Positions 44,188-53,846 are shown, counted from the stretch's first letter. The stretch is 64,000 nucleotides of DNA from DATACQ01 sp036555515 (GCA_036555515.1 DATBLC010000150.1:57228-121227); one strand, 5' to 3'. Notes: generated from the sequence alone by a model not told the origin. Made by a program: numbers and translations.

Positions 44188-44688
44188 ATGAAACCCAAGC
44201 CCGCCGAGCTGATTCTCTCGCTGGCGGTCCTGTGCCTGGGGATTGCAGTGGCGGTGGGGACTTCTCAACTTTCGGGCGCCGGCGGTTATGCCCGGGTGGG
44301 TCCCAACGTCTCGCCCGCAGTCATCGCCGGCGGCCTGATGCTCCTCGGCCTATGGCTGGCTTATGAAGCCTTGTCGGGGGGTTGGCGCAGCGGGGTTGCA
44401 GATGATCCTGCGGCGCGCGGCGAGCATCGCTTTCATGCCGGCGCGTTTGTCTGGGTCAGCGTTGGGTTATTCATGCAAATTCTTTTGATCCATCGCGCGG
44501 GCTTCGTTCTCGCCCAGGCCGCGCTGTTTGCCTGCGTCGCGCGCGGTTTCGGCAGCGCGAAGTTCCTGCGCGATATCGCCTGCGGATTCATTCTTGGAAT
44601 CGCGGTTTTTCTTTTCTTCGTAAAGTTTCTCAACGTCAACCTGCCGGCCGGCTGGCTCCAACCGATTCTCGGCGGCGCGGGAATTTGA
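44188..44688 (+). CDS. tctB: TTT small membrane subunit TctB
   Basis: A 166-residue protein with four hydrophobic segments (about residues 8-25, 45-63, 85-105 and 112-160, the last split in two) and the usual YARVGPNVSPAVIAGGLMLLG near the first loop. Partner of TctA in the inner membrane. It starts 15 bp after tctC and ends 6 bp before tctA. Confidence 0.9.
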   Translation: MKPKPAELILSLAVLCLGIAVAVGTSQLSGAGGYARVGPNVSPAVIAGGLMLLGLWLAYEALSGGWRSGVADDPAARGEHRFHAGAFVWVSVGLFMQILLIHRAGFVLAQAALFACVARGFGSAKFLRDIACGFILGIAVFLFFVKFLNVNLPAGWLQPILGGAGI

Positions 44689-44694
44689 CAACTC

Positions 44695-46182
44695 ATGACC
44701 GAAGCCTTCAGCTCATTACTCCACGGCTTCAGCATCGCGCTAACGCCGTTGAATCTTTTGTGGGGATTCGTCGGCGTGACCTTGGGCACGTTCATCGGAG
44801 TGCTCCCCGGCGTCGGACCGGCGCTCACCGTAGCGATGCTCATGCCGCTCACCGTCAAACTCGATCCCACCGGGGCATTGATCATGTTTGCTGGCATTTA
44901 TTACGGCGCCATGTATGGCGGTTCGACGACTACGATCCTGCTCAACACGCCGGGGGAATCGGCGTCCATCGCCACTGCGCTGGAAGGAAACTTGATGGCG
45001 AAAAATGGGCGGGCGGGGCCGGCGCTCGCCACCTGCGCCATCGGCTCGTTCGTCGCCGGCACCATCGCGACAATCTTGGTGACCCTGCTGGCGCCGCTGG
45101 TAGTCGAAATCGCCCTCAAATTCGGACCGGCGGAATATTTCGCCCTCATGATTTTCGCTTTCACCACCGTATCGGCGGTGATCGGCAGTTCCACCGCGCG
45201 CGGCCTGACGAGCTTGTTTTTAGGTCTTCTTCTAGGCGTGATCGGCATCGACAGCCAGACGGGAAGGTCACGTTTTGCCTTCGGCGTGCCGGAACTGCTG
45301 GATGGCATCGACGTGGTCGTGCTTGCCGTTGGCCTGTTCGCCGTGGGCGAAGCGCTTTATGTCGCCGCGTACTCCAGCCGGATCGAAGAAAAAATGGAAC
45401 AGCTCAAAGGCTCCTTGTGGATGTCCAAACAAGATTGGAAACGTTCCCTGCCCGCCTGGCTGCGCGCCACGGTCATTGGCTTCCCCTTCGGTTCGATCCC
45501 GGCGGGAGGCGCCGAGATTCCAACGTTCTTGTCCTACGCAACGGAAAGGAAACTGACTAAATATCCTGAGGAGTTCGGCAAGGGCGCCATCGAAGGCGTG
45601 GCCGGACCCGAGGCGGCGAACAATGCCTCGGTCACAGGCGCGCTGGTGCCACTATTGACGTTGGGAATCCCGACTTCCGCCACGGCGGCTGTTTTGCTGA
45701 GCGCATTTCAAAATTACGGCATCCAGCCGGGTCCGATGCTATTTCAATCACAGGGTGACCTGGTTTGGGGTCTTCTGGCGAGCCTTTATATCGGCAATGT
45801 ATTGCTGTTGATTCTCAATCTGCCGCTGGTGGGGATCTGGGTGAAGGTCCTGGCTATTCCGCGCCCGCTGCTCTACGCAGGCATCCTGGTGTTCGCGACG
45901 CTCGGCGCTTACAGTCTGCACCAGTCCCTGGTCGATCTCGTGATTCTCTATATTTTCGGTTTGCTCGGCTTCATCATGCGCCGGTGGGGTATCCCGGTCG
46001 CGCCGGCGGTGATCGGTCTGATTCTCGGTCCGCTTGGGGAAACCCAGGCGCGCCGGGCCCTGGCAATCAGCCAGGGCGATCCCGCTGTTTTCTTTACCCA
46101 TCCTATTTCCGCGGGGATTCTCCTCGTGTCGTTCCTGCTCCTCACCGTCCCGCTGTTTTTTCAGCGCGCACGAAAAAGCTAA
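44695..46182 (+). CDS. tctA: TTT large membrane subunit TctA
   Basis: A 495-residue inner-membrane permease with the standard TctA landmarks: FIGVLPGVGPALTVAMLMPL (about residues 35-54), YYGAMYGGSTTTILLNTPGE, GSIPAGGAEIPTFLSY and the C-terminal RRALAISQGDP loop. It drives uptake of a tri- or dicarboxylate with the cation gradient. Last gene of the operon; the convergent amidohydrolase gene ends 22 bp later. Confidence 0.94.
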   Translation: MTEAFSSLLHGFSIALTPLNLLWGFVGVTLGTFIGVLPGVGPALTVAMLMPLTVKLDPTGALIMFAGIYYGAMYGGSTTTILLNTPGESASIATALEGNLMAKNGRAGPALATCAIGSFVAGTIATILVTLLAPLVVEIALKFGPAEYFALMIFAFTTVSAVIGSSTARGLTSLFLGLLLGVIGIDSQTGRSRFAFGVPELLDGIDVVVLAVGLFAVGEALYVAAYSSRIEEKMEQLKGSLWMSKQDWKRSLPAWLRATVIGFPFGSIPAGGAEIPTFLSYATERKLTKYPEEFGKGAIEGVAGPEAANNASVTGALVPLLTLGIPTSATAAVLLSAFQNYGIQPGPMLFQSQGDLVWGLLASLYIGNVLLLILNLPLVGIWVKVLAIPRPLLYAGILVFATLGAYSLHQSLVDLVILYIFGLLGFIMRRWGIPVAPAVIGLILGPLGETQARRALAISQGDPAVFFTHPISAGILLVSFLLLTVPLFFQRARKS

Positions 46183-46203
46183 CGGCGCGGCCCCACCTGG
46201 CGG

Positions 46204-47298
46204 TCAAAGACCGTAAAAAGTTTTCGGGTTATCGAAGAGAATTTTTTGAACCGCGGCTTGCGGGATTTCGCCTTTCTTCGCCCGCCCTTGAAGAATTTTT
46301 CTGAACTCCAGCTCCATCGACGGATCCCGGTGCGTATAGTCCGAGCCAACCATCAGATTATCTTCGCCCACGCACTTGAGAATGTAAGGAAGATCCTCGT
46401 CCACCTGGCAGGTAATGTAAACGCGGTTGTCCTTGAATAAATTGGACGCAAGTTGAAGTTCAGGGATGCCGAGCACGCCCGTGGTCTCGCGTCCCTGCTG
46501 GCGCTGCTGCTGGCGGCGCAGATCGTAATTGACGAACGGCGCCCACATGGAACCCGCTTCGATGCAGCCGATCCTCAGCTTGGGAAACTTGTTCGGTATT
46601 TTGTGCATCAGCAGTGCTATCACGCCGTTGATCGCGGCCGCTTTCGTGCGCATGAATTGGCCGTGGGAAAATTCCCGCGCCGAGGAGAAGTCGGGAACGC
46701 CGGAACCGGTATGGAAACAGATCGGCAAATCGAGTTTTTCCGCCTCAGCGTAGAATGGCTCGAAATAGGATTCCGCGGGATATTTGCCCGCTTCGCGGTC
46801 ACCCTTCTTAAGCACGCCGCAGGCGCCATGCTCTTTGGCCCAGCGCAATTCGTCAATCGCCGCGTTCATGTCCTGGAGCGGCGGCATGCAAACCCAACGC
46901 AGTCTGCCACCCGACTGGGCGCAGCGATCACCGAGCCAGCGGTTGTAACTGCGACGCAACGCCGCGTTGATCTCTGGTTTCTCGGTCGCTTCCATCAGGA
47001 ACAGCGTCGGATAAATGACTTGGACGTCGGTCCCCAGTTGGTCCATGTGCTTGAGTCGAGCCGTGACATCCAGCAGTTCCCGCGTCTCGACGGTGGTCCC
47101 GGAGTCTTTGTCGCTGCGGACAAAGCGCACCTGCCGCCTACCGTCGATTATCCAATAACGAGCAGGCGGCAAGTGCGGATTTGGGTTGGCTGGAAAAGCC
47201 GTCGCCGGCTTGTGCTGCAGCTCGGACTCGCGCATGAATTCCCAGGTGGCTTCGGTTTCATCAATGTGAGTGTCTGCGTCAATGATTCCCACTGTCAC
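46204..47298 (-). CDS. Amidohydrolase family protein (COG2159), tandem copy 1
   Basis: A 364-residue TIM-barrel metalloprotein. GIIDADTHIDETE gives the D-x-H motif, ICFHTGSGVPDFS the central His (about residue 205), GCIEAGSMWAPF follows strand 6, and VGSDYTHRDPSMELEF the catalytic Asp (about 326). It is highly similar to the next gene (47498) through the whole length, so the two are a recent tandem duplication. The start is a GTG at 47298 or, by alignment with the copy, the GTG at 47292, with AAGGAGA upstream. The downstream tctA of the opposite strand ends 22 bp away. Confidence 0.88.
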   Translation of the reverse strand: MTVGIIDADTHIDETEATWEFMRESELQHKPATAFPANPNPHLPPARYWIIDGRRQVRFVRSDKDSGTTVETRELLDVTARLKHMDQLGTDVQVIYPTLFLMEATEKPEINAALRRSYNRWLGDRCAQSGGRLRWVCMPPLQDMNAAIDELRWAKEHGACGVLKKGDREAGKYPAESYFEPFYAEAEKLDLPICFHTGSGVPDFSSAREFSHGQFMRTKAAAINGVIALLMHKIPNKFPKLRIGCIEAGSMWAPFVNYDLRRQQQRQQGRETTGVLGIPELQLASNLFKDNRVYITCQVDEDLPYILKCVGEDNLMVGSDYTHRDPSMELEFRKILQGRAKKGEIPQAAVQKILFDNPKTFYGL

Positions 47299-47410
47299 TG
47301 TCTCCTTGCTGATGAAAAAGGATAGGTAAAGTCTTAGTACGGATGATTTGTTTTTTAAAGAGCCCCGATGGCCTCCCGAAAACCTTTTGGAAAATCAGCC
47401 GAGCGTGCAA

Positions 47411-47471
47411 AATTCGTTATTCGTGTTCGTGGTTCGTGATCGAAAAAGCGAGCACGAGAAACGAGCACGAT
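47411..47471. repeat. Inverted repeat of TTCGTG/CGAGCACGA units
   Basis: Left: ATTCGTT, ATTCGTG, TTCGTGG, TTCGTGA (7-bp period) at about 47412-47439. Right: CGAGCACGAGAAACGAGCACGA at 47450-47471, complementary with several mismatches. It separates the two tandem amidohydrolase copies. Related hairpins are at 55745 and 57829. Confidence 0.68.
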
Positions 47472-47497
47472 TGGGGCGAGTCTTACTCAGCAGCCTG

Positions 47498-48580
47498 CTA
47501 CAGCCCGTAAAACGCTTTGGGGTTATCGTAGAGAATCTTCTGCACCGCGGAGCCGGGAATTTCACCCTTATCCGCTCGTTCTTGCAGCAGCTTGCGGAAC
47601 TCCAGCTCCATCGACGGGTCGCGGTGCGTATAATCGGAGCCTACGATCAAATTGTCCTCGCCGACATACTGCAGAATATAGGGGAGATCCTCGTCCACCT
47701 GGCAGGTAATGTAGATATGATTGTCGCGAAACAGATTGCTCTTCAGAACCGTCGGCGGTCCGCCCAGGACGCTCACGCGTCCGGCGCGCGATTGCGCCCG
47801 TCGGCGTAGATCGTAGTCGACAAACGAAACCCAAGAGGCCCCGGCTTCGATGCAGCCGAAGCGGAGCCGGGGATATTTGATCGGAATGTTATTGACGATC
47901 AGCGTCTCGATGCCGTTCACTGCCGCCGCTTTGGTGCGCCAAAACTGCGCCAGGGAAAAATCCCGCGCCGAGGAGAAATCGGGAATACCGGAACCGGTGT
48001 GAATACAAATCGGCAAACCGAGCCTTTCGGCTTCTTCGTAGAACGGGAAAAAATAGGCGTCGGCGATCCATTTGCCGGCTTCACGGTCGCCCTTCTTCAA
48101 CACGCCGCAGGCGCCATGCTCCTTGGCAAAGCGCAGCTCTTTGATGGTTTCCTCCATGTTCTGCAGCGGCGGCAAACAAACCCAGCGCAACCGGCCGTTC
48201 GATTGCGCGCAGCGATCGGCGAGCCAACGGTTGTAACTGCGGCGCAACGCTGTGTTGACCTCCGGTCTCTCGGTCGCCTCCATCAAAAAGAGCGTCGGGT
48301 ACATGACCTGGATGTCGGTTCCCAGCTCGTCCATGTGCTTGAGACGAACCCGCACATCCAGCAATTCCCTCGACTCCACCACCGTGCCCGTCTCTTCGTC
48401 ACCGCGAATGAAGCGGAGCTGGCGCCGCCCGTCAATGATCCAGTAGCGCGTCGGCACTTTGGTCGGATCCGGGTTCGCCGGATAGGCCGTGGTCGGCTTG
48501 AACTGCAAATCATCTCCCCGCATATACTCCCAGGTATCTTCCGTTTCATCGATATGGGTGTCGGCGTCGATGATTCCCAT
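47498..48580 (-). CDS. Amidohydrolase family protein (COG2159), tandem copy 2
   Basis: A 360-residue paralogue of the preceding gene product. GIIDADTHIDETEDTWEYM, ICIHTGSGIPDFSSARDFS, GCIEAGASWVSFVDYDLRR and VGSDYTHRDPSMELEF are nearly the same as in copy 1, so all expected metal ligands are present. ATG 48580, with AGAGGA 8 bases before, is preferred to a TTG two codons upstream. Probably same reaction on related substrates; substrate unknown. Confidence 0.88.
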   Translation of the reverse strand: MGIIDADTHIDETEDTWEYMRGDDLQFKPTTAYPANPDPTKVPTRYWIIDGRRQLRFIRGDEETGTVVESRELLDVRVRLKHMDELGTDIQVMYPTLFLMEATERPEVNTALRRSYNRWLADRCAQSNGRLRWVCLPPLQNMEETIKELRFAKEHGACGVLKKGDREAGKWIADAYFFPFYEEAERLGLPICIHTGSGIPDFSSARDFSLAQFWRTKAAAVNGIETLIVNNIPIKYPRLRFGCIEAGASWVSFVDYDLRRRAQSRAGRVSVLGGPPTVLKSNLFRDNHIYITCQVDEDLPYILQYVGEDNLIVGSDYTHRDPSMELEFRKLLQERADKGEIPGSAVQKILYDNPKAFYGL

Positions 48581-48606
48581 TTCCAAGTTCCTCTTCAGAG
48601 TCTTGC

Positions 48607-49626
48607 CTACCCCGGCTCGGCTTCGAAACCATAAAAGTTCTGCGGATTATTCCAAGCGATTTGCTGCTTGTCAGACTGTGAAACGTCTTCCCTGCTCTTA
48701 AACATTCTCACTGTGTTCGGCCAGGAGCTGTCCCAATGCGGATAGTCCGACGAATAGAGCAGCTTATCCGCGCCGATGCGCTGGATCACGTAGGGCAGTG
48801 TCGATTCTTCCAACTCAAAGGCGTAATAGATTTGCCCGGCGGTCATATATTCACTTGGCTTGCGCTTGAGCAGTGGTGCTTCGCGCGCGCCGCGTTTCTC
48901 AAACTCTTCGTCGAGCCGATCCATCAAGAACGGCACCCAGCCGCAGCAAGCTTCCAGCGCCGCGATCCGCAGCTTGGGAAAGATCTCGGGCACCCCGGCA
49001 AATATAAGCCCCGTCAGGGCCGCCATGCACTCGAAGGGGAAAGAAACACTATGCACCGCGATAAAGCTATCGAATCGCCCATGCATGCGCTCCGCCGCCC
49101 GGATGCCGCCGTGAAGCGCCAATCCCACGCCGAGCCGTTCGACCTCTTCATAAAACGGCCAGAACTGCCGCTTGCCGATGTCCTGGTCGCGCACGTTGGT
49201 GGGCATCATGACGCCGACGAAGCCCAGTTCTTCGACCGCCCGGCGCGCCTCTTTCACCGCCGACGCAACATCGTGCAGCGCCACCATCGCCACGCCTTTG
49301 AGACGCCGGGCATCCGTGGCGCAAAACTCCGCGAGCCAGTCGTTATAGGCGCGCGCGATGTCGATGGCCAAATCGGTTTCTTTTTCGGCGGCCAGCGAGA
49401 GATGACTCGGAAATATCGCCTGGATGTCAATGCCATCGACATCCATATCGGTCAATTGAACTCTCGGGTCTTCGTTGCGCTTGCCCAGCGTTCCGCCAAA
49501 GGTTCGGTCCCAGGCCTCCGAATGCATTAGCGGGCGATCGCGATATTCGCGCTTCAAATGTCTCTTTAGACTCTCGTTGGATTCGCTCACGTGACCATCG
49601 GCGTCAATTATCGGGAACGTTTTCAT
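48607..49626 (-). CDS. Amidohydrolase family protein (COG2159)
   Basis: A 339-residue member, shorter than its neighbours. PIIDADGHVSESNES gives the D-x-H motif, LALHGGIRAAERMHGRF the central His (about residue 174), LEACCGWVPFLMDRLDEEF follows strand 6, and YSSDYPHWDSSWPN (about 295) the catalytic Asp and His. AAGGAG precedes the ATG. It is 26 bp upstream of the tandem amidohydrolase pair on the same strand, so the three may be co-transcribed. Confidence 0.88.
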   Translation of the reverse strand: MKTFPIIDADGHVSESNESLKRHLKREYRDRPLMHSEAWDRTFGGTLGKRNEDPRVQLTDMDVDGIDIQAIFPSHLSLAAEKETDLAIDIARAYNDWLAEFCATDARRLKGVAMVALHDVASAVKEARRAVEELGFVGVMMPTNVRDQDIGKRQFWPFYEEVERLGVGLALHGGIRAAERMHGRFDSFIAVHSVSFPFECMAALTGLIFAGVPEIFPKLRIAALEACCGWVPFLMDRLDEEFEKRGAREAPLLKRKPSEYMTAGQIYYAFELEESTLPYVIQRIGADKLLYSSDYPHWDSSWPNTVRMFKSREDVSQSDKQQIAWNNPQNFYGFEAEPG

Positions 49627-49676
49627 ATTCGACTCCTTATAGAATACCGCCCGGTGCCCCGGTCATTTGTCTCGGC

Positions 49677-50723
49677 TCACTTCCGGGTTATGTCCTTAAG
49701 CAGTTTTTCCCAATGCAGCAGGTCTTTCTCGTACTTATCCGTTGACAGCCCGCGTTCAGGGCGCCATTTCTTGAATCCCTGATCCTTGGTGGCGCTACCG
49801 TAGTAGAATTTTTCCAATATTGCCTGTCCCTCGGGGCTCAATAAAAAATCCGCCATGAGCAGCGCGCCGTGGGGATGGGGTGGATTGAGCGCGACGGCCG
49901 CGCTGCCCACGTTGGTCGGAACTATTTCCATGGGCGCCCATTGCACTGGTGCCCCCTTCGAGGCCGCAAGCAAAGTGTGGGTTTGGAAGATCGCGGGCGA
50001 GGCGACAATTTCTCCCGAAGCGATGACGCTGACCAGGGCTGGCGCGTCGATCGTGTAGAGTTTGATCTCCTGTCCTTTCAATTTTTTGACAAACTCTTCA
50101 CCTTTGGTTTTGATCATCGCCCCGATGATCTTGCCGCTCGTCTCCCCCGTGCTGATGCCCATCTTGCCCTTGAGCTCCGGAGTCTGGAGGGCGTCAAAGC
50201 CTTTTGGCGCGAATCCTTTGGACACGAGGTTTTTATTGTACATAAAACCGATATAGGATTCTCTGGCGAGGGCCCAGTAATAGAGCCCTTTCTGCGCCAG
50301 CTCCTTGGCATCATCGGGATATTTTTTGAGATGTAACGAGGTATAAGGGCGGAGCAGGTTGCTGTCGCGCATGAACATGAGATTACCTTCCGTCGTTTCG
50401 ATGGTATCCGCGATGTTGCGCCGCGCTTTGCTCTCTTCGCTCAGCTTGAGGGTCAATTCACTCCCTGAGGCGCGATAAGTTTCCATCGCCACGCCGGGAT
50501 ACTTCATCTCGAACGCAGCAGCCAATGCTTTGTAAGATCCTCCGGCCAGCGAGGTGTACCAAACCACCTTGCCTTCGGTTTTGGCCCCGGCATAAAGCAG
50601 CTGTTCTCGATCCGCGCCCATGTAAGCGGCCAACTCCGCGATCGACGAGGGCTTGCGGGTCTGTGTCCAGCTCTCCAGCGGCGAAACAAAAAGTAGCAGG
50701 ATGACAAGCGCGGCTATCTTCAT
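49677..50723 (-). CDS. ABC transporter extracellular solute-binding protein (Fe3+/polyamine-type fold)
   Basis: A 348-residue secreted protein: signal peptide (about residues 1-20), then REQLLYAGAKTEGKVVWYTSL, the standard opening of FbpA/FutA and related family-1 binding proteins. AAAFEMKYPGV, VGSAAVALNPPHPHGALLMADFLLS and a C-terminal EKFYYGSATKDQG follow. Tyr clusters typical of iron ligands are not obvious, so an organic solute is at least as likely given the neighbours. No permease or ATPase gene adjoins. AAGGAGG precedes the ATG. Confidence 0.87.
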   Translation of the reverse strand: MKIAALVILLLFVSPLESWTQTRKPSSIAELAAYMGADREQLLYAGAKTEGKVVWYTSLAGGSYKALAAAFEMKYPGVAMETYRASGSELTLKLSEESKARRNIADTIETTEGNLMFMRDSNLLRPYTSLHLKKYPDDAKELAQKGLYYWALARESYIGFMYNKNLVSKGFAPKGFDALQTPELKGKMGISTGETSGKIIGAMIKTKGEEFVKKLKGQEIKLYTIDAPALVSVIASGEIVASPAIFQTHTLLAASKGAPVQWAPMEIVPTNVGSAAVALNPPHPHGALLMADFLLSPEGQAILEKFYYGSATKDQGFKKWRPERGLSTDKYEKDLLHWEKLLKDITRK

Positions 50724-50935
50724 TGCTCAATCCTCCTTTTCTGGCGGGATATCCTCACTCCCATTTCAATAGGGTTGATCAATCCCGAAACAACACTTCC
50801 CTTGCCGATGCCAACGTCTACCTGATAAAAACACTCTATTATTTCTTCGCGGAAAAATTGCGCAAGCGATTTTACTGTAATTTCAAAAATTTTACGGCGA
50901 CGACCAGTCCGGCGTACGAGTGTTGATATGCTGAG

Positions 50936-52594
50936 TTACTCTCCTTGCAATGATTTTCCGGAAAGCTCCGACAATGTCGCCGTCGGCGTCGCGAACTCAT
51001 AATCGGTCAACACCTCGATGAGCGCCGACCGGTCGGCGCTGATCGCTTGCCTGAACGCCGGCAGAAACTCTTCATCCCGGCTAACTTTGAAACCCAACGC
51101 GCCATAGGCCGTTGCCAACGCGGCCAAATCCGGATTTTCCAGCTCCATGCCATAGGAGTGGCCGGGAAACATCGCTTCTTGATGCATGCGAATCGTATTG
51201 TAACCGCCATTGTTGTAGACGATCGTGACGATGGCGGCGCCGTACTGCTTCGCCGTCGCCAGTTCTTGACCGGTCATGAAAAAACCGCCATCTCCTACGT
51301 GGGCAATGACCGGACGCTCTGGATGGGCAAGCTTGGCCGCAACCGCCGTTGGCACGCCCGGTCCCATGCAGCCTAATGTCGGCGCGATTAATGAGTTGGG
51401 ATGCTCGAACTCTATATAGCGCTGCGGCCACTGGCCGAAACTGCCCGCGTCCGTCGTGGTGATGGCATTGGCGGGCTGGGCTTTTCTCAGGTCGGCCATT
51501 ACGCGTTCCATGGATACGCGCCGTGTGGGACGTTCGCCGGGCACGCAATAGCGCTTCTGCGCCGCGTGCTGTTCCGCGATCCAAGAGGCGCGGCTTTCAT
51601 TGGGTCGCGGGCCGGGATGTTTCAGCGCTTCCAGCAGAGCTTGCTTGGCGTCAGCCACGATGCCCACTTCGGGCCGCGAGTTTTGTCCGATGTTTTGTTC
51701 ATCGGCGTCGATCTGAATGAACGCCTGTCCCGGACGCGGAAATGAAAAACCGGCGGAAGTCTGTTGGTTCAACCGGCAGCCGAGCACAACCACCAGGTCG
51801 GCTTCGTTTGCCGCCAATTCACGCAGCGCCTTGTTGGTTGTCGATAAATTGCCGATGTAATTCGGATGACTGTTGGGAAACGCATCCTGGCGCCTATAGG
51901 CTGTTAGCACCGGTATGTGAAATCTCTCGGAGAAATCGATTAACTCCTGCCAAGCGCCTGCATACTGAGTTCCCGACCCGACCAGCAGGATCGGTTTTTT
52001 GGCGGCGTTAATGCGTCCGATCATTTCCTCGATTAATTTGCTATCGGGACTCGGTCGCGTCGAGGGATATGGATCTATCATGACGATATCGGCCTTGTCC
52101 TCGGTAACATCCCGCGGCAGCGAGACGACGACGGGTCCGGGCCTGCCGGTCCGAGCGACGTGAAATGCGCGGGTCATCACTCTTGGAATATGTGTGGCAT
52201 CGTTGATTTCGACAACCCACTTAGCGATGCTGCCGAAGAAATGCGTGTAATCGAGCTCCTGACCCGCCTCGCGCCCGCGCGCGCCGCGCCCGACTTGACC
52301 GACCAGGAGCACCATCGGCACCGAATCATATTTGGCGCTGTGAATGGCGATGCTCGCGTTGGTCGCGCCTGGGCCGCGCGTGACGATGCAAGCGCCGACC
52401 GTGCGCGTTGACTTGGCGTACCCTTCCGCCATGAATGCGGCACAGCCCTCATGGCGATTGGTAATGAGCTTGATCTCGGGAATATGCCAGAGCCCGTCGA
52501 CGACGGCAATGTAGCTTTCGCCCGGAACACTGAAGACATGTTTTACGCCTTCGTTGCGAAGGCACTGAGCCACTGCGTGCCCGCCCAGCATCAT
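50936..52594 (-). CDS. Thiamine diphosphate-dependent enzyme (acetolactate synthase/benzoylformate decarboxylase type)
   Basis: A 552-residue enzyme with the three-domain plan. The PYR domain contains the catalytic Glu in LITNRHEGCAAFMAEGYA (about residues 45-62) and TRGPGATNASI. The central domain (about 185-320) is followed by a PP domain with the ThDP/Mg motif GDGGFFMTGQEL ... YNNGGYN (about 428-455). Family members decarboxylate 2-keto acids and may ligate the product; the exact reaction is not visible. AAGGAGA before ATG 52594 favours this start over one 13 codons upstream. It sits within a run of amidohydrolase genes. Confidence 0.9.
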   Translation of the reverse strand: MMLGGHAVAQCLRNEGVKHVFSVPGESYIAVVDGLWHIPEIKLITNRHEGCAAFMAEGYAKSTRTVGACIVTRGPGATNASIAIHSAKYDSVPMVLLVGQVGRGARGREAGQELDYTHFFGSIAKWVVEINDATHIPRVMTRAFHVARTGRPGPVVVSLPRDVTEDKADIVMIDPYPSTRPSPDSKLIEEMIGRINAAKKPILLVGSGTQYAGAWQELIDFSERFHIPVLTAYRRQDAFPNSHPNYIGNLSTTNKALRELAANEADLVVVLGCRLNQQTSAGFSFPRPGQAFIQIDADEQNIGQNSRPEVGIVADAKQALLEALKHPGPRPNESRASWIAEQHAAQKRYCVPGERPTRRVSMERVMADLRKAQPANAITTTDAGSFGQWPQRYIEFEHPNSLIAPTLGCMGPGVPTAVAAKLAHPERPVIAHVGDGGFFMTGQELATAKQYGAAIVTIVYNNGGYNTIRMHQEAMFPGHSYGMELENPDLAALATAYGALGFKVSRDEEFLPAFRQAISADRSALIEVLTDYEFATPTATLSELSGKSLQGE

Positions 52595-52727
52595 GGGATC
52601 GTCTCCTTGGCCGAGAAATTTCGGCAAACTCAATCTGTCGTATTCCTATTCCCTCTTATCGCCGGCTGTCAACGGTTAATTTTCGCAAGACCACGTAGCG
52701 CGTGAAATGCGCGGCGAGCCGCCGCTC

Positions 52728-53846
52728 TCAGATTTCTCCAAACAACCGGATCGGATTATCGTACAAGATTTTTTGTTTCTGAACATCGCTGATATCGGTT
52801 CGCGCCAAGAGCTCCTGCGCGGCGTTTTCCCGGCCCTCGCCATGAGGAAAATCGGACGAGTAAAGCAAGTGCTCCTCTCCCAAGAGCGCGATTTCTTCTT
52901 TCATCAGCGGGTCTTCCATCTCGCCGCAGATAAAAATGCGTCCCGACTTTAGATATTCTTTCATGGTTCTTTTCGGCATGCGCGCCTCGAGAACCTTGGG
53001 TTGGAGTGCTCGATCCTGCTCGATGTAATGATCCAAGCGACCTACCATGTAGAAAATCCATTCCGCGCCGAATTCCATGAAGGCGATCCGAAGATCAGGA
53101 TAGCGGTCCATCATGCCGCGCCCGAGCAACGCCACAAACGCCATCTGCGCCGGTAACGCCATGCTAAGAGCATGAGCGTCCAGAAACGATTCGACGCAGC
53201 TATCGAAGGCGGGGAAGCTCGCTGCCATGTGCACGCAGAGCGGCAGCTTGCAGCGCGCGAACTCGTCCCAAAACTCATTGAAGCCCGCGTCCGATAGCAT
53301 CTTGTCGTGCGCGGTGCCGAAGACCACCGCCGCCGACGCCCCGAGTTTGATCATCTCTTCCAGCGCGGCAATGGATTCACGGGTGTCGCGCAAGGGCACC
53401 AGCCCGGCCCACTTCAATCGTTTGGAGTACGGCTCCGTTTGGCGCGCGATGAAACGATTAAAGGCACGAAAAAGCGCCGCTTCGAAATGTGGATCGGCGG
53501 TCCATCGCGCGTACAACGTAGAGGGAAACAGAAATTGAACGTCGATACCCAAGCGGTCGAGATCGCGAATCCGCGCCTCGGGGTCGACAATCGTCAGCGA
53601 GCCCCGGCTCGGGCCTTCGACTACCCAGCGCGGCGATGTCGCCGGCTGCAGTCCGGGTCCTAGCGCATGCGGCTCCATCCGGCCGTCGATGAGCCAGCCC
53701 GCGGTGTAGGACGCCAACTCGCCACTGTCATGGATCAACGCCGGGCGCGGCCGTCGGGCAGCGAATTCCTTGGGCAAATCCGCCCACATTTGTGGTGCGA
53801 CATTGACATGCGCGTCGGCGTCGTAGACTCGATATCCGTTAATCAT
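52728..53846 (-). CDS. Amidohydrolase family protein (COG2159)
   Basis: A 372-residue TIM-barrel metalloprotein. YDADAHVNVAPQMWADLPKE is the N-terminal metal motif, LCVHMAASFP carries the central His (about residue 203), FMEFGAEWIFYMVGRLD follows strand 6, and YSSDFPHGEGREN (about 332) the catalytic Asp and His. A strongly placed GAGGAGG decides ATG 53846; the frame is open upstream. Divergent from the binding-protein gene at 54062, sharing a 215-bp control region. Confidence 0.88.
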   Translation of the reverse strand: MINGYRVYDADAHVNVAPQMWADLPKEFAARRPRPALIHDSGELASYTAGWLIDGRMEPHALGPGLQPATSPRWVVEGPSRGSLTIVDPEARIRDLDRLGIDVQFLFPSTLYARWTADPHFEAALFRAFNRFIARQTEPYSKRLKWAGLVPLRDTRESIAALEEMIKLGASAAVVFGTAHDKMLSDAGFNEFWDEFARCKLPLCVHMAASFPAFDSCVESFLDAHALSMALPAQMAFVALLGRGMMDRYPDLRIAFMEFGAEWIFYMVGRLDHYIEQDRALQPKVLEARMPKRTMKEYLKSGRIFICGEMEDPLMKEEIALLGEEHLLYSSDFPHGEGRENAAQELLARTDISDVQKQKILYDNPIRLFGEI

